Origin: Deltaproteobacteria bacterium
GTDB lineage: Bacteria; Desulfobacterota_B; Binatia; Bin18
Assembly (NCBI GenBank): GCA_012271025.1
Contig: JAAXHF010000286.1
Location: 1-8,111 of the forward strand
DNA length: 8,111 nt
Direction of reading: 5' to 3'
Numbering within the stretch: the first letter of the stretch is position 1; each line of letters opens with the position of its first letter. Shown piece by piece: positions 1 to 7,300 of this stretch. The notes under the pieces were generated by a model. It saw only the letters and a list, made by a program, of their open reading frames with translations. It was not told the origin of the DNA and made no database searches. The position numbers and the translations under genes are program-made.

Positions 1-212
1 TGATTGCGCCGCACCGGCGCAACCGTACAAAACCGAAGACGCAGGATGGGCGCTCGCTGCGCCGCTATAAGCGGCGGGGGAAGGTGGAGCGGCTCCTCGC
101 TTGGGTAGGCAACTTCCGGCGGCCGGTGGGCCGCTATGAATATCATGCCGCCAACTACCTCGGCTTCGTCCACCTCGGCTGTCTCCTCATCCTGCTCCGC
201 CAGTATTTTTGA
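1..212 (+). CDS. IS5-family transposase, C-terminal fragment (5' end outside window)
   Basis: The frame beginning at base 3 is open for 69 codons and stops with TGA at 210-212; its 5' part lies before the window. The encoded tail matches the conserved end of IS5-family (IS1031/IS427-type) DDE transposases: an Arg/Lys-rich stretch, then [17 protein letters not shown], then [18 protein letters not shown] and a final LLILLRQYF. The family signature Y-x2-R-x3-E is present as Tyr22, Arg25 and Glu29 of the fragment (codons at 66-68, 75-77 and 87-89), so the third catalytic acid is intact. The enzyme cuts and joins the ends of its own insertion sequence. No internal stop or frameshift is seen in the visible part. 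The right terminal inverted repeat is expected just after the stop, around 211-225, but it cannot be confirmed without the left end. Confident as to family; whether the full copy is intact cannot be judged here. Confidence 0.9.
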   Translation, partial: IAPHRRNRTKPKTQDGRSLRRYKRRGKVERLLAWVGNFRRPVGRYEYHAANYLGFVHLGCLLILLRQYF

Positions 213-246
213 GACCGCTTCTAGGCCCGATTCCGTCAGGTGGGGA

Positions 247-2202
247 ATGCTGCGTACAAATCGTGCAAATAATATCTCTGTGAATACTCCCAGCGCAAAA
301 AGGTCCCGAGTTCCCTTCTGGGTGGTCGTTGTGGGAAGCCTTGTCGTCCTTGGAGCCGCGCCACAGATATGGACGCCGTCTCCGTCTGGGGTCTGGGCTC
401 AGCCTCCGGCTGCTGCTCAGCCCCATGATACCTTTGATGGAACGGCTCTGGATACGTGTCGATGGTTCAACTGGGGGCAACAGGCGACCGTCACGCAAGA
501 TAAAGCGCTGGCAATCACGACCAGCAACTCCGTTGAAGTCTCTCTGGGGGAAGTCTACTCGCAATATCTGCTGACCGGAGACTTCGACGTGCAGGTAGAC
601 TTCCGCCTGGGAGAGCGCTGGAAGAGGCCGATTTCTTCCAGCTCCCCCAATGCGCACTTAAATGTCGGCTTCGGCGTGTATCAGGATGAAAGTAATTGGC
701 TCCTTCTCGGGATCAATAAACACCAAGCTGAGACTGAGGATGTTGTCGTTTTTGCTCGTCTTCACGACCAGTTCCAGGTTGTCAGTCGTGTTCCCATGAA
801 TGTGAATCAAGGCGGAAAACTCCGTATTCGTCGTGAGGCTGCCCTGTTTCGTTTCTTTGTGGACCTTGGGAACGGGTGGGAAGAGCTGAGCCCAACATCA
901 GCATTCTCCGGTCCTGGATACCTGACTCTCCAAGCCACGAGTATAGAGACACCCCATGCCTTCACCGCGTATTTCGACAACTTTGTGGTCAACTCCGGGG
1001 AGACCACATTCCGGCCGTATATCGAACCGGTCGCCTTTCTGCAGCCGCCCAATTTCCGCCTGGGTGGTGTCCCGAATGATTATCTTGCGGTTCGAGACTG
1101 GGGAGGCTTCTGGCACCAGTTGAACCCGCTGGAGGCGCTATCAGACAATGGATTTGAGTGGATGCGGGTCGGTGTCACGACGCTGAGTGTGCCGGCATTG
1201 AGAGACACGCCTCCGGCTTACTGGTCCAGCCTCCCGTGGCGCGATGAATACTGGTCGTCACGGGAGTACGCGGAGCAAATCATGCACGAGGCGACCGCGG
1301 AGGGACTCCGGCTCAATGTGTTCTTCTTTCTCAGCGATGGCGCAGCGCATTTCGGTCAACAGAACGCCCCGCCTGAGTGGGCAGGCCTGAGCGTCGAGGA
1401 AACCGCCCGCCGAGTCAAAGCCTATACGTTTGAGACGACGACATATTTTCTGGAGAAGGGGCTCGACATCGAGCTGTACGACATTGGCAACGAGATCGAC
1501 ATCGGGCTCCTCAACTTTCGGCCAGGAGAACGCATCGCCGTTCGGCCAGGAGTCAATTTTATCCGCAACATGGACTATATGCGCCACCATGTCTGGAATA
1601 TCGAAGCGACGTTGCTCAAAAGCGCCATTGCAGGGGTCAAACAGGCCGATCCGGACGCCCAGATCGTGCTCCATATCGCCGGCTTAATGATTAGTCCTGC
1701 GGACCTGTTTGCCAAAACGTTTTTTCAAACCATGGTGGAGTTCGGGGTGGAGTTTGATTTTGCAGGGCTTTCCCTCCCCTACATCAATTTCGCGGACTCG
1801 CGCCTGTCCGAATACTCGACCAATTGCTATTTTCAGCGGCTTCAAGAGACCACCGATTTCCTGGCCTCGCTCGGGAAACCGGTGATCTTCAGCGAAGGCG
1901 GTTATGCCCACGCCACCCCAGGTGTCTTGGGGACACCCATGGAGGATTTCCCGTATACGCCAGCCGGGCAGGCCGCGTGGGTCCGGCGCTATCTCCGATT
2001 CCTGACCTCCAACGAGGCCATAGCAGGCTTCTTCTACTTCTATCCAGATTGGTTTCCAGGGATGAGCAATGACCCCTCGGTCTTCAATCTGGGGTCGATG
2101 GGGCTGTTTGCCAGCGATACAGAGCCATTGCCCGCGTTGAAAGTCTTCCAAGAAGCAAAGGACGGAGAAATCCGCGACCTCGAACGGCTGGCGGACGAAT
2201 GA
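247..2202 (+). CDS. Exported two-domain glycoside hydrolase, GH53-like (arabinogalactan endo-beta-1,4-galactanase-like)
   Basis: Predicted 651-residue secreted or inner-membrane-anchored polysaccharide hydrolase. The frame is open from 136, but 136-212 overlaps the transposase end in another frame. ATG 247 is preferred: AGGTGGGG lies about 6 bases upstream, and the protein then starts with a basic n-region followed by a hydrophobic stretch (about residues 23-38) and a possible signal-peptidase site after VWA (49-51). Residues about 60-250 look like a concanavalin/laminin-G-type beta-sandwich, probably carbohydrate binding. Residues about 283-605 resemble the GH53 barrel of clan GH-A: PEWAGLSVEETARRVKAYT, then YDIGNEIDIG with the predicted acid/base Glu416, then FDFAGLSLPYINF, then KPVIFSEGGY with the predicted nucleophile Glu550. 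GH53 enzymes cleave beta-1,4-galactan chains of pectin and arabinogalactan. The usual SYYPFW motif after beta-strand 6 is altered to SLPYINF, so substrate and exact family (another GH-A family is possible) are uncertain. Bases 2203-2289 separate it from the convergent gene and show no clear terminator hairpin. Its base composition looks less GC-rich than uvrA by eye. Confidence 0.75.
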   Translation: MLRTNRANNISVNTPSAKRSRVPFWVVVVGSLVVLGAAPQIWTPSPSGVWAQPPAAAQPHDTFDGTALDTCRWFNWGQQATVTQDKALAITTSNSVEVSLGEVYSQYLLTGDFDVQVDFRLGERWKRPISSSSPNAHLNVGFGVYQDESNWLLLGINKHQAETEDVVVFARLHDQFQVVSRVPMNVNQGGKLRIRREAALFRFFVDLGNGWEELSPTSAFSGPGYLTLQATSIETPHAFTAYFDNFVVNSGETTFRPYIEPVAFLQPPNFRLGGVPNDYLAVRDWGGFWHQLNPLEALSDNGFEWMRVGVTTLSVPALRDTPPAYWSSLPWRDEYWSSREYAEQIMHEATAEGLRLNVFFFLSDGAAHFGQQNAPPEWAGLSVEETARRVKAYTFETTTYFLEKGLDIELYDIGNEIDIGLLNFRPGERIAVRPGVNFIRNMDYMRHHVWNIEATLLKSAIAGVKQADPDAQIVLHIAGLMISPADLFAKTFFQTMVEFGVEFDFAGLSLPYINFADSRLSEYSTNCYFQRLQETTDFLASLGKPVIFSEGGYAHATPGVLGTPMEDFPYTPAGQAAWVRRYLRFLTSNEAIAGFFYFYPDWFPGMSNDPSVFNLGSMGLFASDTEPLPALKVFQEAKDGEIRDLERLADE

Positions 2203-2289
2203 TGAAAACCGACGCGGCAAGGAAAAAACGACTGGCCTTACATGGCGAGAAGACTCGGAACAGACTGGACACAACACCTCGGCTCTCGC

Positions 2290-2760
2290 TCAGGTGGCGT
2301 GTGATCTTTTGAATTCGGTGTCCAAAAAGGCGGCAAAGCTCGCCGTGAACTGTTGGGGGGTTGTCTCAAACCATTCCCGGATGCCCGGCTGGGCAAAGTA
2401 CACCCGCAGGGTCTCGCACCAGCGCTCCCACTGCTCCTGATCCAGGGCGCCCTGCCGGTACTGGTAGTAGAAGTTTTCTCCAGCCGAGAAGGAATAATAC
2501 ATGACCAGACCAAAACGGTGCCGCTCGTCCCGGTCCAGCCTGCCATAGTCTTCCGAGCCGACGCGGACAATCCGGGACAGCTCGGGATTGTCCGCCACCA
2601 GAGCCACATAGTCGAGCCGTGTCGTGACCAGGGCATGGTGGGTGGCGCTGCGCACCGCGCGGGTATTGTGGCGTACCTGAGCGGCCACATAGATGAGCGA
2701 GACAATAACGCCCACCGCACTCACGACCTCGGCAAGCGTACCCATCGTGCTGAAATCCAT
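2290..2760 (-). CDS. Uncharacterised single-pass membrane protein, 156 aa
   Basis: I do not know a function for this protein. The chosen ATG (2758-2760) follows a GAGGGAGG run 2-5 bases upstream and gives the N-terminus MDFSTMGTLAEVV. An upstream in-frame ATG at 2814 would add 18 residues but has no good ribosome site. Residues about 8-28 form one hydrophobic helix (EVVSAVGVIVSLIYVAAQVR), followed by a charged, mainly helical domain rich in aromatic residues and arginine, with YYSFSAGENFYYQYRQGALD around residues 91-110 and WERWCETLRVYFAQPGIREWF following it. This layout (short N-terminal helix ending in a QVRxNTRAVR-like motif, then a QYRxGxLDxExW segment) recalls a widespread family of hypothetical proteins in proteobacterial and marine genomes with no assigned role. 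It lies 70 bases downstream of the CorC-like gene on the same strand and may be co-transcribed with it. It is convergent with the glycoside hydrolase gene, 87 bases away. Confidence 0.75.
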   Translation of the reverse strand: MDFSTMGTLAEVVSAVGVIVSLIYVAAQVRHNTRAVRSATHHALVTTRLDYVALVADNPELSRIVRVGSEDYGRLDRDERHRFGLVMYYSFSAGENFYYQYRQGALDQEQWERWCETLRVYFAQPGIREWFETTPQQFTASFAAFLDTEFKRSHAT

Positions 2761-2830
2761 AGCCTCCCTCAGTCTCCCGCCAAGCGGCACGGCTTGCAGC
2801 CGACTCATCCCCACGTGGCCCGGCCAGGAC

Positions 2831-4189
2831 TTATTGGCCGCCTGCCCTGCCGCTTGACCTGCCTGCGGGCGCGGTATCAGCCGTCCTGTCGGGCAGCTTT
2901 TCGACCTTGATCTTGTCGATCCGTCGCCCGTCCATGTTCACGATCGTCATCCGATAGCCCTGGTGGTGGACGATTTCTCCGCCCTTGGGGATGCGCTCGA
3001 GGCGGGCCAACAGCAGGCCGGCCAGGGTCCGATAGTCGTTCGTCTCCTCGACCGGCAGGCCGGGGCTGTCCTGCAAGTCGGCCAGCGTCACCCCGCCGGC
3101 GATCAGCCACGTCTGGGGCCCGAGGTCCTGGATCGGCAGCTCTTCATCAACATCGAACTCGTCCTGAATCTCGCCGACAATCTCTTCCAGCAGATCCTCG
3201 ATGGTGGCGATGCCGACCACCGTCCCAAACTCGTTGACGACCACGGCCAGCTGGGTGCGGCGGAGCTGAAGCTCGCGTAGCAGGTGGCTGATCTGCATGG
3301 AATCGGGCACGAAGTAGGTTGGCTGGACAAAGCCCTGTAGCGAGGCGGCGGGCTGTTCCCGGCCGCGCAGCAGTTCTTTGAGATGGACCACGCCCACAAT
3401 GTGGTCGAGGTCGTCCTCAAAGATCGGCATCCGTGAGAAGCTGCTCTCAATCATGGCTTGCAGGGCGTGCTGGGGGGACGTGTCCACACTCAGCGCCTGG
3501 ATTTCGGTCCGGGGGGTCATCACCTCGCGGACCGAGGTATCGGCGAAATCGAACACGCTCTGGATGAACTTCTGCTCGGTGGCGTCAAAGACGCCTTTTT
3601 GCGCGCCTTCGCGGATGATGTACTTGACCTCATCCTCGGACACGATGGCCTCGGGCGCCTTGGTCCCGGTGCCGGTCAGGTACAGCAGTCCGTTGGTCGA
3701 GGCGGTCAGCAGTTTGACCCCGGCCGTAAACAGCCGCGAGAAAAAGTCCAAGGGCTGGGCGACCCACAGGGCGGTCGGCTCGGAGTAACGCAGGGCCAGG
3801 GATTTTGGCACCAGCTCGCCCAACACCAGCGACAGATAGGAAATAATCACCACCACCGTGACGACGGCCAGGGCCTGGCTCGACTCGGTCACAAAGGGCA
3901 GCGAACTCCGGGCGTACAGCGGGGCCAGATAGGACACGGCCGAGACGCCCCCGATGGCCGAGGCCAGCGAGCTGACCAGCGTGATCCCGATCTGTACGGT
4001 CGCCAGAAACCGGTCGGGGTCGTCTCTGAGGCGGCCCAGGGTTCGGGCTCTGCGGCCGCCCTCCTCGGCCAGCTGATCGACCCGGCTGCGTCGAACCGAG
4101 ACGACCGCAATTTCTGAGCCCGAAAAAAAGCCGTTGACGAGAATCAGGCCCAGGATAAACGTCATCTCAAACCACAGCTCAGTCACCAT
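2831..4189 (-). CDS. HlyC/CorC (CNNM-CBS) family membrane ion transporter
   Basis: A 452-residue inner-membrane protein with the complete DUF21-CBS-CBS-CorC_HlyC order. DUF21/CNNM membrane domain: about residues 7-180, with hydrophobic segments near 9-23, 66-90 and 105-126, the conserved NGFFSGSEIAVVSVRRSR (19-36) and GELVPKSLALRYSEP (124-138). CBS 1: about 221-274 (VREVMTPRTEI onward). CBS 2: about 289-341, ending VGIATIEDLLEEIVGEI. CorC_HlyC transporter-associated domain: about 353-431. A short Ser/Gly/Arg-rich tail follows. Relatives such as CorC and CNNM bind Mg-ATP through the CBS pair and export or exchange Mg2+ (some are tied to Co2+ resistance); 'hemolysin' in the name is historical. 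The start is set by AGGAGG six bases upstream of ATG 4187-4189; the frame extends 24 codons further up without support. Length is normal for the family. It is divergent from uvrA and is followed by the 156-aa gene. Transported ion and direction are inferred. Confidence 0.93.
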   Translation of the reverse strand: MVTELWFEMTFILGLILVNGFFSGSEIAVVSVRRSRVDQLAEEGGRRARTLGRLRDDPDRFLATVQIGITLVSSLASAIGGVSAVSYLAPLYARSSLPFVTESSQALAVVTVVVIISYLSLVLGELVPKSLALRYSEPTALWVAQPLDFFSRLFTAGVKLLTASTNGLLYLTGTGTKAPEAIVSEDEVKYIIREGAQKGVFDATEQKFIQSVFDFADTSVREVMTPRTEIQALSVDTSPQHALQAMIESSFSRMPIFEDDLDHIVGVVHLKELLRGREQPAASLQGFVQPTYFVPDSMQISHLLRELQLRRTQLAVVVNEFGTVVGIATIEDLLEEIVGEIQDEFDVDEELPIQDLGPQTWLIAGGVTLADLQDSPGLPVEETNDYRTLAGLLLARLERIPKGGEIVHHQGYRMTIVNMDGRRIDKIKVEKLPDRTADTAPAGRSSGRAGGQ

Positions 4190-4195
4190 GCTCGT

Positions 4196-4201
4196 CCTCC
4201 T
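4196..4201 (-). promoter_or_regulatory. Ribosome binding site of the CorC-like gene
   Basis: On the minus strand this reads AGGAGG, six bases before the ATG at 4187-4189. It decides the start in favour of that ATG over the in-frame ATG at 4261, because the protein from here begins MVTELWFEMTFILGLI, the usual N-terminus of DUF21 proteins. Confidence 0.85.
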
Positions 4202-4251
4202 GGTACGGACCTCGGACAGGAGTTCGTGCCCGTCCGGGTCGCGCGCCGGCC

Positions 4252-4260
4252 ATCCTAGCA
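4252..4260 (-). promoter_or_regulatory. Candidate extended -10 promoter element for the CorC-like gene
   Basis: On the minus strand the sequence reads TGCTAGGAT, a TGn-type extended -10 (TAGGAT against TATAAT). It would place transcription start near 4245 with a leader of about 55 bases. No good -35 hexamer lies 16-18 bases upstream, which extended -10 promoters can tolerate. Assigned by eye only. Confidence 0.3.
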
Positions 4261-4261
4261 C

Positions 4262-4277
4262 AGCCGGACTGCCGGCT
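4262..4277. promoter_or_regulatory. Perfect inverted repeat next to the putative promoter (possible operator)
   Basis: AGCCGG, four bases (ACTG), then CCGGCT: a perfect 6+6 inverted repeat in the divergent intergenic region. It sits immediately upstream of the candidate extended -10 of the CorC-like gene, where the -35/spacer would lie, so it could be an operator. It is not followed by a T run on either strand and lies between divergent genes, so a terminator role is unlikely. GC-rich DNA makes such short palindromes common by chance. Confidence 0.25.
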
Positions 4278-4336
4278 CAGCAGGCGGGGCGTTTTTGCCG
4301 AGCAGTCCTGGCCGCTGCGACCCGGCTTACCTCACA

Positions 4337-4364
4337 AGCTGAAAGCTGATAGCAGACCGCTGAG
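4337..4364 (+). repeat. Short degenerate heptamer run (AGCTGAW-like) in the uvrA leader
   Basis: Four consecutive 7-base units: AGCTGAA, AGCTGAT, AGCAGAC, CGCTGAG. The first two differ at one base; the later two are decayed. It lies 23-50 bases before the uvrA start codon, inside the presumed 5' leader. It resembles the short heptanucleotide tandem repeats seen in some bacterial intergenic regions. No function can be assigned. Confidence 0.4.
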
Positions 4365-4376
4365 CGCTTCTCTGTG

Positions 4377-4382
4377 GGAGGT
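4377..4382 (+). promoter_or_regulatory. Ribosome binding site of uvrA, selects GTG 4387
   Basis: GGAGGT lies 4 bases (GGAGG 5 bases) before GTG 4387, proper Shine-Dalgarno spacing. An alternative in-frame GTG at 4381 overlaps this site, so it cannot use it. Starting at 4387 puts the conserved IAISGARQNNLKNLDIDIP strand about 12 residues in, as in other UvrA proteins. Confidence 0.7.
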
Positions 4383-4386
4383 GGGG

Positions 4387-7300
4387 GTGAAGACCAACGG
4401 GATCCGTCGCAGCAGCATCGCCATCAGCGGTGCGCGTCAGAACAATCTCAAAAACCTGGACATCGACATTCCCCTGAACCAGCTGACGGTCGTCACCGGG
4501 GTGAGCGGCTCGGGCAAGTCGAGCCTGGCCTTCGACATCTTGTACGCCGAGGGCCAACGCCGCTACGTTGAGAGCTTTTCGGCCTACGCCCGTCAATTCC
4601 TGGACCGCATGGATAAGCCCCAGGCTGACAAGATCGAGGGCATCCTGCCGGCTATCGCCATTGACCAGAACCGCCCGGTCCGCACCTCGCGTTCGACCGT
4701 CGGCACAATGACCGAGCTGCACGACCACCTCAAGCTCTTGTTTGCCAAGATCGGGCTGTTGTCGTGCCGCCAGTGCGGCCAGCCGGTCGAGCGCGACTCG
4801 GCCGAGTCGGTGTTCAGAAAGCTGTCCGAGCAGCAGCCCGCGGGCACGCGCTTCTATGTCACCTTCAGTGTCGCCGTCCCGGACAGCCTGGCCTGGAGCG
4901 ACATCCGGGACGGTCTGGTCCGGGCCGGCTTCTTCCGGCTGCTGGTGGCCGGCACGATTGTTGACATCCAGGAGTTGGACGCCCGGCCCGAGGGGCTGGT
5001 CGGACAGGAACAGTGCAGCGTAGTGGTTGACCGCCTGCGCGTCGGCCCGCGCCACAAAAAACGCACCCACGACTCCCTGGAGCAGGCCTTTCAGTACGGC
5101 AAGGGCCGGCTGAGCCTCGTCTTTCCCGACGCCGAGCAGGCCGAGCAGGCCTTTTCCAACCGGCTGGAGTGCGCGGCATGTCAGATCGTGTACAAGGAAC
5201 CGGTCCCCAACCTGTTCTCGTTCAACAGCCCGCTGGGTGCGTGCGAGAAGTGCAAGGGCTTTGGCCGCACGATTGATCTTGATCTGGAGCTGGTCGTCCC
5301 CGACCCCGGTCTGTCGCTCAAGGATGGCGCCGTCAAACCGTGGCGGATCAAAGCCGCCCAGTGGGAGCGGCGCGAGCTGTTTGCGTTCTGCAAACAGCGC
5401 CGCATTCCGACCGGCGTCCCGTGGCGAGACCTGAGCGCCGAGCAGCAGGGGCTGATTCTGGACGGCGACGGCGAGTATTACGGTGTGCGGGGCTGGTTTC
5501 AGTGGTTGGAGACCAAGACCTACAAGATGCACGTCCGGGTGTTCCTGGCCCGCTACCGGGGCTATTTCCCGTGCGACGCGTGTCACGGCGCCCGCCTCAA
5601 ACCCGAGTCCCTGCTGTACCGGGTCGGGGGCAAGACGCTGGCCGAGATCAACCTGCTGAGTGTGGACGCGTGCTCGGAGTTTTTTGAGGGCTTGCAGCTG
5701 TCGGCCTTTCAGGATCAGGTCGCCCAGCTCATCCTGGACGAGATTCGCAAGCGGCTGCGCTATCTGGTCGAGGTCGGCGTTGAATACCTGACCCTGGACC
5801 GGCAGTCCCGGACCCTGTCCGGCGGGGAGCTGGAGCGGGTCGATCTGACCACCGCCCTGGGCTCGGCCCTGGTCAACACCTTGTATATTCTGGACGAGCC
5901 CTCGATCGGCCTGCACCCGCGCGACAGCAACCGGCTGGTCCGCATCCTGCAAAACCTGCGCGACAACGGCAACACGGTGGTGGTGGTCGAGCACGACCCG
6001 GAGATCATCAAGGAGGCCGATCATATTCTCGACCTGGGACCGCTGGCCGGTGAGCGGGGCGGACAGCTCGTGTTCGCCGGTCCGTATGAAGACATCCTGG
6101 CCGACCCGCACTCGCTGACCGGCCAGTATCTGTCCCAGCGTCAGCGCATCCCGCTACCGGCCCGGCGCCGGGCGGTCCAGCCCGACCACACGCTGACCAT
6201 CCTCGAGGCCAGCGCGCATAATCTGAAGCACATCGATGTCGAGATTCCGCTGGGTTGCATGGTGTGTCTGACCGGGGTGTCGGGCTCGGGCAAGTCAACC
6301 CTGATTGAAGACGTGCTGTACCGGGGGCTGAAAAAACGCTGGGGCGAGTCGGTCGGCATTCCCGGCCCGTGCCAGGATATTGTCGGCACCGAGCACCTGG
6401 CCGACGTGATTTTCGTCAATCAGAGCCAGATCGGGACAACGCCGCGGGCCAATCTGCTGACCTACACGCGGGCCTTCGATCCGCTGCGGCGGCTGCTGGC
6501 CGACACCGAACTGGCCAGGCTGCGCGGCTACACGACCGGTACCTTTTCCTTCAACGTCGAGGGCGGCCGGTGCGAGACGTGCAAGGGCGAGGGCTTTGAA
6601 AAGGTCGAGATGCAGTTCCTGTCCGATGTCTACGTGCCGTGCCCCGAGTGCCAGGGGCGGCGCTTTCGTGCCGAGGTCCTGGAGGTCCGCTATCAGGGCA
6701 AGAATCTGACCGACATCATGGCCATGACGGTCAGCGAGGCGTTGGCGTTTTTTGCCGGCAAGGCTGAGCTGCAGCGGCGCCTGTCTTCGCTGGCGGCCGT
6801 CGGCCTGGACTACGTCCGCCTGGGCCAGTCCCTGACGACCCTGTCCGGTGGCGAAGCCCAGCGTCTGAAACTGGCCGCCCATATCGGCCGTGAAAAGACC
6901 CATGCCGACCGGCCGGGCAAGACCCTGTTCATCTTTGACGAACCAACCACGGGTCTGCATTTCGCCGATATCCAGAAGCTGCTGACAGCCTTTGACAGCC
7001 TGGTCGAGCGGGGCCATTCGGTCCTCATCGTCGAACATAATCTGGACGTGATCAAGTGCGCCGATCAGGTCATTGACCTCGGTCCGGAGGGCGGCGACGG
7101 GGGTGGCGAGGTGGTGGCCCAGGGAACGCCGGAGGCGGTGGCGCGGGTCAGGCGCTCGCATACCGGGCGCTATCTGGCGCGGGTGTTGCGAGAGGCGAAA
7201 CGAGGGGAAAAGGCGAAGGGGAAAAGTCAAAAGTCAAAAGTCAAAAGTCAAAAGTCAAAGGGCAAAGGTCGCAAGTCACAAGCTCCAGGCCGCAACTCGG

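Noticed and set aside
136..246. Extension of the glycoside hydrolase upstream to ATG 136
   Set aside because: This stretch encodes the conserved transposase C-terminus in another frame up to 212. The extra residues are Ser/Thr-rich noise ahead of a proper signal segment, and ATG 247 has a ribosome site.
2790..2802. Hairpin CGGCT-TGC-AGCCG between the CorC-like gene and the 156-aa gene as a terminator
   Set aside because: The stem is only 5 bp and has no T run on the minus strand. The two genes may well be read together.
2353..2910. 185-codon plus-strand frame
   Set aside because: It runs antisense across the 156-aa gene and into the 3' end of the CorC-like gene, and has no domain or ribosome-site support.
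4190..4386. LexA/SOS box or clear sigma-70 promoter for uvrA
   Set aside because: No CTGT-N8-ACAG-like palindrome was found. A TTGCCG at 4295-4300 has no -10 at proper spacing.
4327..6111. 594-codon open frame on the minus strand opposite uvrA
   Set aside because: The plus strand encodes a full set of UvrA motifs over the same bases. The antisense frame is Gln/Val/Ala/Leu-rich with no recognisable domain, as expected from GC-biased third positions.
6295..7230. 311-codon minus-strand frame, and a similar 237-codon one at 7276-7989
   Set aside because: Both lie opposite UvrA NBD2 of copy 1 and the N-terminal part of copy 2, and have the same shadow composition. Their breaks coincide with the linker repeat because the repeat is A-rich.
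7222..7284. CRISPR-like or origin iteron array
   Set aside because: The unit is 7 bp with no spacers, and the run lies inside a coding frame. There is no DnaA-box-like or replication gene context.
7201..7300. UvrA fusion as a frameshift or assembly artefact
   Set aside because: The frame is continuous with no stop, the copy 1 end and copy 2 start are both canonical, and double UvrA proteins are known. Misassembly at the short repeat is still possible but would have to preserve frame by chance.
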